From: Knoellia sp031844405
Lineage (GTDB): Bacteria > Actinomycetota > Actinomycetes > Actinomycetales > Dermatophilaceae
NCBI GenBank assembly: GCA_031844405.1
Contig: JAUZVC010000002.1
Coordinates: 62,001-126,000 of the forward strand
Length of the DNA: 64,000 nucleotides
Direction: 5' to 3'
Shown here: piece after piece, positions 1 to 8,134 of the stretch
How positions within the stretch are numbered: the stretch's first letter is position 1
Layout: each line of letters opens with the position of its first letter
The notes under the pieces: model-generated
Databases searched by the model: none
What the model was told of the DNA's origin: nothing
What the model saw: the letters and a program-made list of their open reading frames with translations, nothing else
Made by a program: the position numbers and the translations under genes

Positions 1-1
1 G

Positions 2-655
2 GGTGCGCTCGTCGGTGCCTCCGGTGCGATCCTGTCGTGGATCATGTGCCGCGCGATGAACCGCTCGTTCGTGTCGGTCATCGCCGGCGGGTTCGGTCAG
101 GAGGTCGCAGTCGGCGACGACAAGGACTACGGCGAGCACCGCGAGATCACCGCCGAGGGTGCGGCAGACCTCCTCCGCGACGCGTCGTCGGTCATCATCA
201 CGCCGGGCTACGGCATGGCCGTGGCGCAGGCGCAGTACCCCGTCGCCGAGCTCACGAAGCGGCTGCGTGACCGTGGGGTCGACGTGCGGTTCGGCATCCA
301 TCCGGTCGCGGGCCGCCTGCCCGGGCACATGAACGTGCTGCTCGCCGAGGCCAAGGTGCCCTACGACATCGTGCTCGAGATGGACGAGGTCAACGACGAC
401 TTCCCCTCGACCGACGTCGTCCTCGTCATCGGCGCCAACGACACGGTCAACCCCGCTGCGGCCGAGGACCCGACGTCGCCGATCGCCGGCATGCCGGTGC
501 TCCAGGTGTGGAACGCACGCGACGTCATCGTCTTCAAGCGCTCGATGGCGACCGGCTACGCGGGCGTGCAGAACCCGCTGTTCTTCCGTGAGAACTCGCA
601 GATGCTCTTCGGCGACGCCAAGCAGCGCGTCGACGACATCCTCACCGCCCTCTGA
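2..655 (+). CDS. pntB: NAD(P) transhydrogenase subunit beta, C-terminal part (PntB)
   Basis: This is the 3' part of a gene that begins before the window; the frame is open from base 2. PntB is the membrane subunit of the proton-translocating transhydrogenase that moves hydride between NADH and NADP+. The fragment opens with the end of the last membrane helix (GASGAILSWIMCRAMNRS) and then holds the whole NADP(H)-binding domain III, with the GYGMAVAQAQ fingerprint and the GRLPGHMNVLLAEA and VIGANDTVNPAA blocks typical of the family. It ends normally with TGA. A palindromic repeat follows 8 nt after the stop and probably acts as a terminator. pntA would be expected upstream, outside the window. 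Confidence 0.95.
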   Translation, partial: GALVGASGAILSWIMCRAMNRSFVSVIAGGFGQEVAVGDDKDYGEHREITAEGAADLLRDASSVIITPGYGMAVAQAQYPVAELTKRLRDRGVDVRFGIHPVAGRLPGHMNVLLAEAKVPYDIVLEMDEVNDDFPSTDVVLVIGANDTVNPAAAEDPTSPIAGMPVLQVWNARDVIVFKRSMATGYAGVQNPLFFRENSQMLFGDAKQRVDDILTAL

Positions 656-663
656 CCACCCCA

Positions 664-740
664 ACTTTTGCTCCCCATGAGGAAACGTTGAGGGTCCGGA
701 GGGAAATGTTCCCTCCGGACCCTCAACGTTCCCTCCGCCT
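664..740 (-). repeat. Palindromic 3'-UTR repeat element, copy 1
   Basis: A dispersed element of about 75-85 bp with two further copies at 1789-1871 and 46078-46162. This copy has a perfect 22-bp inverted repeat (684-705 against 709-730) around a 3-nt loop, and carries the conserved tail CATGGGGAGCAAAAG read on the minus strand. The tail lies 8 nt beyond the pntB stop. Because a convergent gene ends at 776, the hairpin can serve both genes as a bidirectional terminator. No U-tract is visible, so termination is inferred from position and structure. Confidence 0.85.
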
Positions 741-775
741 GGGCGTGATGCCCAGACAGCCACCCGCGTATGCCG

Positions 776-1696
776 TCACGCAGCGGCGATCGCCGAGCGC
801 ACCTTCGCCGCCACGGCCCCGGGGCGCTCGAGGTCGGCCCACGTGAGGCGGACGACGACGTAGCCCAGCCGTCGCAGCTCGTCCTCACGGCGCTTCTCCG
901 CCCAGAGCACCGATGGGTCGCCGGTGTCGTACTTGAGCCGTCCGTCGAACTCGACGATGACGTTGGTCCCGGGGATCAGGAAGTCGACGCGTCCGACGAG
1001 GTGGCCGGTGCGGTCGCGGATCTCCACTTGGGGCTCGACGACGAACCCAGCCATCATCAGGGCGATCGCGCACCTCGACTCACCCACCGACTCCCGTCGT
1101 CCGTCGGCGAACGCAAGGGCGGACACCGCGCGACTGCCGTGCCTCCAGCCACGGACGACGTCCACGGCCTCCTCCAGCTCGACAGGTGTCACGAGTCGCT
1201 CGTGGAGGGCGTGGTCGGCGCTGACGACACCCTGGACGATGCCGTGATCCATCGCATGAGCAACGAGCGCCGTCGGGAGAGACACGGCAGGGCCCACCGA
1301 GGTCGCGGCGACGGGCTGTCCGGTCCACTGACGCACCCGGAAGCACCCGACGCGGACCGAGCGGTCGATCGGTCGCAGGACGTGGACCGTCGTCAGGTCG
1401 ACACCCCAGACGCGCACCCCGCGAGCCAGCACGGCCGAGGTGCCGTTGAGCGTTGCGTCGTCCCACAGCAGCGTCGCGCCGAAGGCGCGTGCTCGGTGCC
1501 ACGTCACGGGTGAGCTGGGATCGACGAGGGCGCTCACGGCATACAGGCCTCTCGCCGGGTGGAGGAGCTCCTTGCTCCGGACGGAGTGCACGAGGGCCGC
1601 GGGCGACATGCCCGTTCGTCGCGCCTGCCGCGTCGTGAAGAGTCCCTGTTGTCCTGCTGCCAAGGCGACCAGTGCTGGGTCGAGGAATGACGTCAT
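776..1696 (-). CDS. AbiEi-type N-terminal domain and DUF559 (Vsr-like) protein
   Basis: A protein of about 306 residues. The N-terminal 60 residues (ALAAGQQGLFTTRQARRTG) resemble the winged-helix domain found in AbiEi-type antitoxin-like proteins. The C-terminal 100 residues carry a DUF559/Vsr-like endonuclease fold: a conserved region ending in VGRVDFLIPG, then NVIVEFDGRLKY and a basic helix, then LGYVVVRLTWADL. Such proteins are common and numerous in actinobacterial genomes, and their role is not established. The start at 1696 is preferred because the product then begins MTSFLDPALVAL; an in-frame ATG at 1738 would add 14 residues, and neither start has a clear ribosome site. Copies of the palindromic repeat lie on both sides. 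Confidence 0.7.
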   Translation of the reverse strand: MTSFLDPALVALAAGQQGLFTTRQARRTGMSPAALVHSVRSKELLHPARGLYAVSALVDPSSPVTWHRARAFGATLLWDDATLNGTSAVLARGVRVWGVDLTTVHVLRPIDRSVRVGCFRVRQWTGQPVAATSVGPAVSLPTALVAHAMDHGIVQGVVSADHALHERLVTPVELEEAVDVVRGWRHGSRAVSALAFADGRRESVGESRCAIALMMAGFVVEPQVEIRDRTGHLVGRVDFLIPGTNVIVEFDGRLKYDTGDPSVLWAEKRREDELRRLGYVVVRLTWADLERPGAVAAKVRSAIAAA

Positions 1697-1788
1697 GCCG
1701 CGAGCGTGCGCTGGCGGCACCACCGCCACCAGGTGCATGCGTCGGACCTGTGGACAGGGCCGGGAGCGGGCGCCGCCTGTGGACGGCC

Positions 1789-1871
1789 GGCATACGGAGG
1801 AAAGGTCGAGGGTCCGGACGGGAATGTTCCGTCCGGACCCTCAACGTTCCCGCATGGGGAGCAAAAGCTGT
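1789..1871 (+). repeat. Palindromic 3'-UTR repeat element, copy 2
   Basis: The second copy of the dispersed element, beginning GGCATACGGAGGAAAGG and ending CATGGGGAGCAAAAGC. Its central hairpin pairs 1808-1821 with 1829-1842 (14 bp, 7-nt loop). The CATGGGGAGCAAAAG end points to the stop of the permease gene at 1885, about 14 nt away. That is the same relation to a stop codon as in the other two copies. It lies between two minus-strand genes and probably terminates the permease transcript. Confidence 0.85.
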
Positions 1872-1884
1872 GCGGGCTCCCGGG

Positions 1885-3372
1885 TCAGGTGCTCGTCATG
1901 CTCGGGACCTCGCCCTCGCGGGCATGCCCCGCGAGCCGCGACCGCCGGTAGCCGTAGACGAAGTAGATGAGGAACCCGAGCGCGAGCCAGATGAGGAACC
2001 GCAGCCAGGTCTCCACCGGCAGCGTGAGCATGAGGTAGAAGCAGATCGCCGCCGACAGCCACGGCAGCCAGGGCGAGAACGGCACCCGGAACGGCCGCTG
2101 GAAGTCCGGGCGGCGACGGCGCAGCACCGGCACGGCGATCGACACGAGGAAGAACGCCGTGAGCGTGCCGATGTTGATCATGAACTCGAGCTTGCCCACG
2201 GGCGTCAGCGCGGCGACGAGCGCGACGAGCAGACCGAGGCCGATCGTGATCTTGAGCGGGGTGCCCGTGCGGCGGTTGACCTTGCCCAGCGCCGACGGGA
2301 GCAGCCAGTCGCGCGACATCGCGAAGACGACACGCGAGGCGCCGATGAGCAGCGTCATGACGACCGTCGTCAGTCCGGCGACGGCCCCGGCGGAGATGAG
2401 CGTCGCGAACCCCGGTTTGCCCACCTGCTCGAACGCCCCGGCGAGCGACCCGGCCTCGGCGAGCTGGTCGTACCTCACCATGCCCGTCAGCACGAGGGCG
2501 GTGGCGCAGTAGAGGATCGTGCAGATGATGAGCGAGCCGATGATGCCGCGGGGCAGGTCCCGCGCCGGGTTCTTGGCCTCCTCGGCGGTCGTGGCCACGA
2601 CGTCGAACCCGATGTAGGCGAAGAAGACCAGCGAGGCTGCGGCGAAGATCCCCGAGATGCCGAACGCGGCCGGAGCGAAACCGAAGAGGTACTCGATGAG
2701 CGGCTGCTCCATCGTCGACCCGCTCTCGGTCGGCTGCGACGGCGGGATGAAGGGCGAGTAGTTCGACGACTTGATGTAGTGGATGCCCGCGAAGATGACG
2801 AAGAGGACGATGAACACCTTGAGCGCGACGAGCGCCATGTTGACCCGCAGCGACTCCTTGATGCCGATCGACACGAGCGCGGTGAGGACCAGCACGAGCA
2901 CGAACGCGGGCAGGTCGAACGAGGACCCGTAGGCGACCGACTCGGGGATCGTGATGCCGAGGTGGTCGAGGAAGATCCCGAGGTAGGCGGACCACCCCTG
3001 GGCGACCACGGACGCACCGAGCAGCAGCTCGAGCAGGAGGTCCCAGCCGATGATCCAGGCGACGAGCTCGCCCAGGGACGCGTACGAGAACGTGTAGGCC
3101 GAGCCCGACACCGGGATCGATGACGCGAACTCGGCGTAGCAGAGCGCCGCGAGCCCGCAGCAGACGGCGGCCACGATGAACGAGATGATGACCGCGGGCC
3201 CGGCCAGCTGGTTGGCCGCACGGCCGGCGACGGTGAAGATACCGGCACCGATGACGACGCCGACGCCGAAGACGGTGAGGTCGAGGGCGGTGAGGCGCTT
3301 CTTGAGCTGGTACTCGGGCTCGTCACCCTCACGGATGGTCTGCTCGATGGACTTGGTCCGCATGACGCTCAT
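1885..3372 (-). CDS. APC-family (cationic type) amino acid permease
   Basis: A 495-residue integral membrane transporter of the amino acid-polyamine-organocation superfamily, closest in feel to the CAT/YfnA branch. About twelve hydrophobic segments are visible. The first contains GVGVVIGAGIFTVAGRAA, the GxG-type substrate-binding bend of TM1. A second hallmark is FFAYIGFDVVATTAEEAKNP, the TM6 region followed by the conserved E-A-KNP loop. It imports or exchanges amino acids in the cytoplasmic membrane; the substrate is not readable from sequence. An AAAGGG ribosome site precedes the ATG, which overlaps the stop of the upstream PH-domain gene (ATGA), so the two are probably co-translated. Confidence 0.9.
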   Translation of the reverse strand: MSVMRTKSIEQTIREGDEPEYQLKKRLTALDLTVFGVGVVIGAGIFTVAGRAANQLAGPAVIISFIVAAVCCGLAALCYAEFASSIPVSGSAYTFSYASLGELVAWIIGWDLLLELLLGASVVAQGWSAYLGIFLDHLGITIPESVAYGSSFDLPAFVLVLVLTALVSIGIKESLRVNMALVALKVFIVLFVIFAGIHYIKSSNYSPFIPPSQPTESGSTMEQPLIEYLFGFAPAAFGISGIFAAASLVFFAYIGFDVVATTAEEAKNPARDLPRGIIGSLIICTILYCATALVLTGMVRYDQLAEAGSLAGAFEQVGKPGFATLISAGAVAGLTTVVMTLLIGASRVVFAMSRDWLLPSALGKVNRRTGTPLKITIGLGLLVALVAALTPVGKLEFMINIGTLTAFFLVSIAVPVLRRRRPDFQRPFRVPFSPWLPWLSAAICFYLMLTLPVETWLRFLIWLALGFLIYFVYGYRRSRLAGHAREGEVPSMTST

Positions 3373-4223
3373 CGCATTCCCTTTCGTCCGGGCCGGCGCT
3401 GGGTGCGTGGCCTGATCACCGGGATCTCACCCGTGTCCTCCAAGCGAGAAGCGTGCAGGAGATCGGAGCTCCGGTAAAGGGTCTCGTGCGGCGGCCTCGT
3501 GCCGCCGTGGTCACGGACCGGGTTGCGTATGCCGTCCGCCCCCGTCGCGCCCTCGTCTCGCCCGAGGTAGTCGCGCCAGCCGTGCGGGTCCTCCCAGTGG
3601 TCCTGCCACCCGTCGTCCCAGCCGTCCCCGGGTCCGGGGCGGGGCCCGCCGTCGCCACGGCCGCCCCCACGACCGTCGTCGTCGCCCTCGTCCCAACCGT
3701 CGTCGGGGTCACGCGGCGCGTCCGACCCGAAGAGCACGGTGCAGATCGCGCGGTAGTGGCGGTTGGCGTCCGGGACGAACTCGATGTGGCCGAGCGCCTG
3801 GTCCTGGCCGGCCGACTCCAGGAGGAAGGTGCCGTAGCCGATGATCCGGCCCATGACCGACCGGTCGAAGGTCATGTCGGTGACCTTCGTGAGCGGCATC
3901 ATCGCGACCTTGCGGCGGATGAACCCGTAGAAGAGGAGGAAGCGCTTGTCGGTGGCGACGAACCAGTCGTGGCGCCAGTTGAGGTAGCGCCACAGGAGGT
4001 ACCCGCCACCGGGGAGGACGGCATACCAGAAGACGTTCGCGAGCATCGCGCCGCCGCGCGTCTGCGGGGCCTCGGCCTCGACGTAGGTCGCGAGGAAGAG
4101 GAGTCCGACGAAGAGGGCGATCGGGCGGATCTGCGAGAACCAGTGCTGGCGCACCATCGTGACGACGTTCTCGCCCTCGACGAGGTAGCGGTCCAGCTCT
4201 CGGTCGAGGCGCCCGGACGCCAA
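3369..4223 (-). CDS. bPH_2 (DUF304) PH-domain membrane protein
   Basis: A protein of about 284 residues. It begins with a short soluble stretch, then two membrane helices (IRPIALFVGLLFLATY and the ANVFWYAVLPGGGYLLW segment), then a bacterial PH-like domain (DWFVATDKRFLLFYG, VAMMPLTKVTDMTFDRSVMG, YGTFLLESAG). The tail of about 100 residues is Gly/Asp-rich and looks disordered. The start is taken as TTG at 4223, with GGAG 8 nt upstream; the open frame runs back to 4295, but that stretch overlaps the small gene at 4226-4396 in another frame. It lies 2 nt after that gene and overlaps the permease start, so the three form one minus-strand operon. Confidence 0.75.
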   Translation of the reverse strand: MASGRLDRELDRYLVEGENVVTMVRQHWFSQIRPIALFVGLLFLATYVEAEAPQTRGGAMLANVFWYAVLPGGGYLLWRYLNWRHDWFVATDKRFLLFYGFIRRKVAMMPLTKVTDMTFDRSVMGRIIGYGTFLLESAGQDQALGHIEFVPDANRHYRAICTVLFGSDAPRDPDDGWDEGDDDGRGGGRGDGGPRPGPGDGWDDGWQDHWEDPHGWRDYLGRDEGATGADGIRNPVRDHGGTRPPHETLYRSSDLLHASRLEDTGEIPVIRPRTQRRPGRKGMR

Positions 4224-4225
4224 GG

Positions 4226-4396
4226 TCAGCTCCGGGCGATCAGCGAGTCGAAGAACCGCCCGATGTTGCGCACGCCGTTGACGATGACGTCCCACGCGCT
4301 GCCGACGATGTTGGCGGCGTCAGAGGGCGAGGTGAAGATGGCGTAGAGCAGGAAGATGACGAGCAGCCACGTGACGATCTTCTTGACCGGGGGCAT
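4226..4396 (-). CDS. Small single-pass membrane protein, 56 aa
   Basis: A short gene encoding a basic start (MPPVKKIVTW), one hydrophobic helix (LLVIFLLYAIF) and an amphipathic tail ending NIGRFFDSLIARS. Its wobble positions are almost all G or C, as in the neighbours, and it sits 2 nt before the PH-domain gene, which supports real coding. Function is unknown. By position it could be a membrane partner of the PH-domain protein, which is inference. Confidence 0.7.
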   Translation of the reverse strand: MPPVKKIVTWLLVIFLLYAIFTSPSDAANIVGSAWDVIVNGVRNIGRFFDSLIARS

Positions 4397-4570
4397 GGAC
4401 ACGTCGTCTCTCTCTCGGGTTCCGGCCCGGCGCCGGGGCGCGCGCGGGCTCGTTCACAGCACTTCATGATGACGGATCCCGTGTGACTGGTGTGACTCAT
4501 GTGAGCGCACGGCGTGTCGTGCGCACGGCCGACCGCACGGGCCTGCGTGGGGTGTCCCCGGAGGGCGTCG

Positions 4571-5209
4571 TCAGACGACGCCGTAGAGCCGGTCGCCCGC
4601 GTCGCCGAGCCCGGGCACGATGTAGCCGAGCTCGTTGAGCCGCTCGTCGATCGAGCCGGTGACGAGCTGGACGGGGACGTCGGTGTCGGCGAGCGACGTC
4701 TCCATGTGCGCGATGCCCTCGGGGGCGGCGAGGAGCGTGACGGCGGTGATGTCGTCGGCCCCGCGCTCGAGGAGGAACCTGATCGCGTCGACCATCGAGC
4801 CGCCGGTGGCGAGCATCGGGTCGAGGACGTAGACCTGGCGGCCCGAGAGGTCGTCGGGCAGGCGGTTCGCGTAGGTGATCGCCTCGAGCGTCTCCTCGTT
4901 GCGCTGCATGCCGAGGAAGCCGACCTCGGCGCTCGGCAGGAGGCGCACCATGCCCTCGAGCATCCCGAGCCCGGCACGCAGGATCGGCACGATGAGCGGC
5001 TTGGGGTTGGAGAGCTTGATGCCCGTCGTCGGCGCCACCGGCGTCTCGATCTCGAACGGCTCGACCCGCACGTCGCGCGTCGCCTCGTAGGCGAGCAGGG
5101 TCATGAGCTCCTCGGCGAGCCGCCGGAACGTCGGCGAGTCCGTCCGCTTGTCACGCAGGTAGGTGAGCTTGTGTGCGATGAGCGGATGGTCGGCAACGTG
5201 AACGCGCAT
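4571..5209 (-). CDS. upp: Uracil phosphoribosyltransferase
   Basis: A 212-residue cytosolic salvage enzyme that makes UMP from uracil and PRPP. The PRPP-binding loop reads VYVLDPMLATGGSM at about residues 123-136. The N-terminal block LTYLRDKRTDSPTFRRL and the C-terminal YIVPGLGDAGDRLYG (uracil contact) match the bacterial Upp family, and the length is the family norm. It is divergent from tadA with only 16 bp between the two starts, so the promoters must overlap the coding ends or the transcripts are leaderless. Confidence 0.97.
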   Translation of the reverse strand: MRVHVADHPLIAHKLTYLRDKRTDSPTFRRLAEELMTLLAYEATRDVRVEPFEIETPVAPTTGIKLSNPKPLIVPILRAGLGMLEGMVRLLPSAEVGFLGMQRNEETLEAITYANRLPDDLSGRQVYVLDPMLATGGSMVDAIRFLLERGADDITAVTLLAAPEGIAHMETSLADTDVPVQLVTGSIDERLNELGYIVPGLGDAGDRLYGVV

Positions 5210-5225
5210 GGGTGAAACTTAGCGC

Positions 5226-5714
5226 GTGACCCCCGACCCGAGGCCGTCGTCCTCTCCCGCCCGCGAGGAGTATGCCGTCGCCATGGGTCGCGCCCTCGAG
5301 CTGGCCTCCCGGGCGGCGCAGGACGGCGACGTGCCCGTCGGCGCAGTCGTCCTCGACCCGGCGGGCACAGTCATCGGCGAGGGCCGCAACCTGCGCGAGG
5401 TCGAGAACGACCCCACCGCGCACGCCGAGGTGGTCGCGCTCCGCGAGGCGGCACGGCATACGGGGTCGTGGCGGCTGGACGGCTGCACGCTCGTCGTGAC
5501 GCTCGAGCCCTGCCCCATGTGTGCCGGGGCAGCGATGCTCGCGCGGATCTCGCGGATCGTGCTCGGCGCGTGGGACCCGAAGCTCGGCGCCACCGGCTCG
5601 GTGTGGGACGTCGTGCGCGACCGGCGGGCCACGCACCGGATCGAGGTCCTCGGCGGCGTTCTCGAGGCCGCCGCGTCGCGCCAGCTGCTCGACTTCTTCG
5701 GGGAGCGCCGGTGA
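5226..5714 (+). CDS. tadA: tRNA adenosine(34) deaminase TadA
   Basis: A 162-residue zinc deaminase that converts A34 to inosine in tRNA-Arg(ACG). The catalytic HAE sits at about residues 64-66 within PTAHAEVVALREAA, and the second zinc pair in LEPCPMCAGA at about 94-98. The DPKLGATGSVWDV segment is also characteristic. It starts at GTG 5226 with no ribosome site in the 16-bp divergent gap to upp, so leaderless translation is likely. Its stop overlaps the GTG start of the DedA gene. Confidence 0.95.
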   Translation: MTPDPRPSSSPAREEYAVAMGRALELASRAAQDGDVPVGAVVLDPAGTVIGEGRNLREVENDPTAHAEVVALREAARHTGSWRLDGCTLVVTLEPCPMCAGAAMLARISRIVLGAWDPKLGATGSVWDVVRDRRATHRIEVLGGVLEAAASRQLLDFFGERR

Positions 5715-6319
5715 CGGAGTTCCTCGCCGGCCTGCTCGACCAGCCGCCGTGGGTCATCCTCACGATCGCCGGGCTCGTCGTCTTCGGCGAGTGCGCACTC
5801 TTCGTCGGCATGGTCCTGCCCGGCGAGACCGTCGCGGTCCTCGCGGGTGCTGCCGCCGCCCTCGGCCGCACGACGCTCGCCTCGGTCCTCCTCGTCGTCC
5901 TCGCCGCCGCGATCCTCGGGGACAACGTCGGGTATGCCGTGGGTCGCAACGCGGGCCCTCGCCTCCACCGGCGGGTCACCAACCCGGCGCGGCGCCAGCG
6001 GCTGGCCGGGGCCGAGGCGCGCCTGCGGCTGCGGGGTGGGCTCGCGGTCCTCATCGGCCGATGGACGCCGTTCGTGCGCTCGGTCATGCCGTCGCTCGCC
6101 GGGATCTCCGGGATGTCGTGGCCCCGCTTTCTCGGGTGGGACCTGCTCGGCGCGGGGTCGTGGGCCGTGGGCAGCGTGCTCGCGGGGTTCGCCGCGGGGA
6201 AGTCCTACGAGCAGGTCGTCTCGTGGTTCGGCACGGCGGGCGCGGTGCTGCTCGGGGCGTTCCTCGTCGTCGGCGTCGCCGTGTGGAGCTGGCGCCGGAC
6301 GGCGTCGGCACGGGCCTGA
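5711..6319 (+). CDS. DedA family membrane protein
   Basis: A 202-residue polytopic membrane protein of the DedA/SNARE-associated (VTT) family, implicated in lipid flipping and membrane homeostasis. Family marks are the LPGETVAVLAG motif near residue 38, the GDNVGYAVGRNAG segment, and the GRWTPFVRSVMPSLAG block with the conserved F/Y-x-R-x-x-P core. Start GTG 5711 overlaps the tadA stop (GTGA), so the two genes are coupled. The hydrophobic C-terminus ends with a short basic tail. Confidence 0.9.
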   Translation: MTEFLAGLLDQPPWVILTIAGLVVFGECALFVGMVLPGETVAVLAGAAAALGRTTLASVLLVVLAAAILGDNVGYAVGRNAGPRLHRRVTNPARRQRLAGAEARLRLRGGLAVLIGRWTPFVRSVMPSLAGISGMSWPRFLGWDLLGAGSWAVGSVLAGFAAGKSYEQVVSWFGTAGAVLLGAFLVVGVAVWSWRRTASARA

Positions 6320-6390
6320 GACTTCCGGCCCGGCGCCCGCCGGATCGGCGCCCTTAGGCTCGGCGCCCGGTGGGTCAGGGATGCGGAGGG

Positions 6391-8124
6391 TCAGGGGATG
6401 CGAAGGTCGCCGACGGGGTGGACCCGCAGCCAGCGGTGGCCGTAGCCCTCGAGGACGACCTCGAGCGAGCCGTCGTCGGTGACGACCTCGCCGCCGGAGA
6501 GCAGGTCGGCCAGGGCGACGTCGCCGTCCTGCGTCCACTCCGAGACGTCGAGGGTGACGGTGCACGGCTCGGCGCCGAGGTTGTGCACGGCGATGACCGC
6601 GGCCTCGCCGGTCGAGCACTGGTGGGCGAGGACGGCGTCGCTCTGCGGTGCGTACTGGCGCAGCAGCGTGAAGTCGCCCCAGCCGAGCTCGGGGCACGAG
6701 CGGTAGGTCTGGACGAGGTGGCGCATGAAGGTCCAGAGCGAGTCCGGGTCGGTGCGCTGGTCGACGACGTTGACGTGCTCGGGGCCGAAGCCGCCCGGTG
6801 TCGGACGTCGCACGAGACGGCGCGTGGGCGCCTTCGAGAAGCCGCCCGAGGCGTCCGGCGACCACTGCATCGGCGTGCGCACGGCGTGCCGGCCGTCGCC
6901 CGCGAGGTCCTCACCCATGCCGATCTCCTCGCCGTAGAAGAGCGTCGGCGTGCCCGGCAGGGAGAAGAGCAGGCTGTAGGCCATGCGCACCCGGCGCGGG
7001 TCACCGTCGAGCATGGGCGGCAGGCGGCGCTTGAGGCCCCGGTCGTAGATCTGCATCTCCGGGTCAGGGCCGAAGGCGGCGAAGACCTCCTCGCGCTCCG
7101 TGTCGCTGAGCTTGTCGAGGGTGAGCTCGTCGTGGTTGCGCACGAAGGTCGCCCACTGGCAGCTCGGGTGGATCGGCGGCCGGTCGGTGAGCGCCTCGGC
7201 GAGCGGGCGGGCGTCCTCACGTGCCATCGACAGGTAGAGCTTCTGCATCCCGATGAAGTCGAACATCATGTGCAGCTCGTCGCCGGCCTCGGCGCCGAAG
7301 TACTCGCGCTGCTGGGCGTGCGGGAGGTTGACCTCGCCGAGCATGATCGCGGCGCCGTTGCGGCGGTTGATGAAGGCGCGCAGGTCCTTGAGGTGCTGGT
7401 GCGGGGTGATCGACTGCACGACGTCGTCGTTCTGCTCCGACTCGTCCTTCTTGGCGCGCTTGCCCTGCTTCGCGGTCGTCTCCACGTCCTCGACGAAGAA
7501 CGGCACGGCGTCGACGCGGAAGCCGTCCAGCCCGAGCTCGAGCCAGAACCCGGCGATGCGGGCGATCTCGTCGCGCACCTGCGGGTTGGCGACGTTGAGG
7601 TCCGGTTGGTGCGCGTAGAAGTGGTGGAGGTACCACTCGCCGGTCTTCGCGTCCTTGGTCCAGATGCCCGTCTCCTTGTCGGGGAAGACGACCTGGTCGC
7701 TCGTGTCCGGCGGGGTGTCCGAGCGCCAGACGTACCAGTCGCGCCGGGGGGAGTCGGTGCTGCGCCGTGACTCCTTGAACCAGGGATGCGTGTCGGAGGT
7801 GTGGTTGACGAGCAGGTCGGCGATGACGCGGATACCCCGGTCGTGGGCCGTGCGGATGACCTCGACGAGGTCGCCGGCCGTGCCGACGCGCGGGTCGACG
7901 CCGTAGAAGTCGCTGACGTCGTAGCCGTCGTCCTTCTGCGGGCTGGGATAGAAGGGCATGAGCCAGACGCACGTGACGCCGAGCTCGCCGAGGTAGTCGA
8001 GGCGCTGGGCGAGCCCCTGGAGGTCACCGATCCCGTCGCCGTCGGAGTCGTAGAACGTCTCGACGTCGAGGCAGTAGATGACGGCGGTCTTCCACCACTG
8101 GTCGCTCGTGTCGGTGATGCGCAC
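6391..8124 (-). CDS. GH13 alpha-glucosidase / trehalose-synthase-like protein
   Basis: A 577-residue cytosolic (beta/alpha)8 glycoside hydrolase, opening WWKTAVIYCLDVETF. Catalytic residues are readable: nucleophile Asp in GFRVDAVPFF (about residue 203), acid/base Glu in IMLGEVN (about 261) and the transition-state Asp in FVRNHDEL (about 329). The GDLQGLAQRLDYL and SPQKDDGYDVSDF motifs place it with the trehalose synthase / oligo-glucosidase branch. No maltokinase domain is attached. Start GTG 8124 is 10 nt after the LLM oxidoreductase stop, so the two form an operon. It may act on trehalose, maltose or glycogen-derived oligosaccharides; the exact substrate is not decided by sequence. Confidence 0.85.
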   Translation of the reverse strand: MRITDTSDQWWKTAVIYCLDVETFYDSDGDGIGDLQGLAQRLDYLGELGVTCVWLMPFYPSPQKDDGYDVSDFYGVDPRVGTAGDLVEVIRTAHDRGIRVIADLLVNHTSDTHPWFKESRRSTDSPRRDWYVWRSDTPPDTSDQVVFPDKETGIWTKDAKTGEWYLHHFYAHQPDLNVANPQVRDEIARIAGFWLELGLDGFRVDAVPFFVEDVETTAKQGKRAKKDESEQNDDVVQSITPHQHLKDLRAFINRRNGAAIMLGEVNLPHAQQREYFGAEAGDELHMMFDFIGMQKLYLSMAREDARPLAEALTDRPPIHPSCQWATFVRNHDELTLDKLSDTEREEVFAAFGPDPEMQIYDRGLKRRLPPMLDGDPRRVRMAYSLLFSLPGTPTLFYGEEIGMGEDLAGDGRHAVRTPMQWSPDASGGFSKAPTRRLVRRPTPGGFGPEHVNVVDQRTDPDSLWTFMRHLVQTYRSCPELGWGDFTLLRQYAPQSDAVLAHQCSTGEAAVIAVHNLGAEPCTVTLDVSEWTQDGDVALADLLSGGEVVTDDGSLEVVLEGYGHRWLRVHPVGDLRIP

Positions 8125-8134
8125 GGTCGCCTCC

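Noticed and set aside
1672..3123. A 483-codon plus-strand frame opposite the amino acid permease
   Set aside because: Highly charged low-complexity translation and complete overlap with a clear APC transporter on the other strand.
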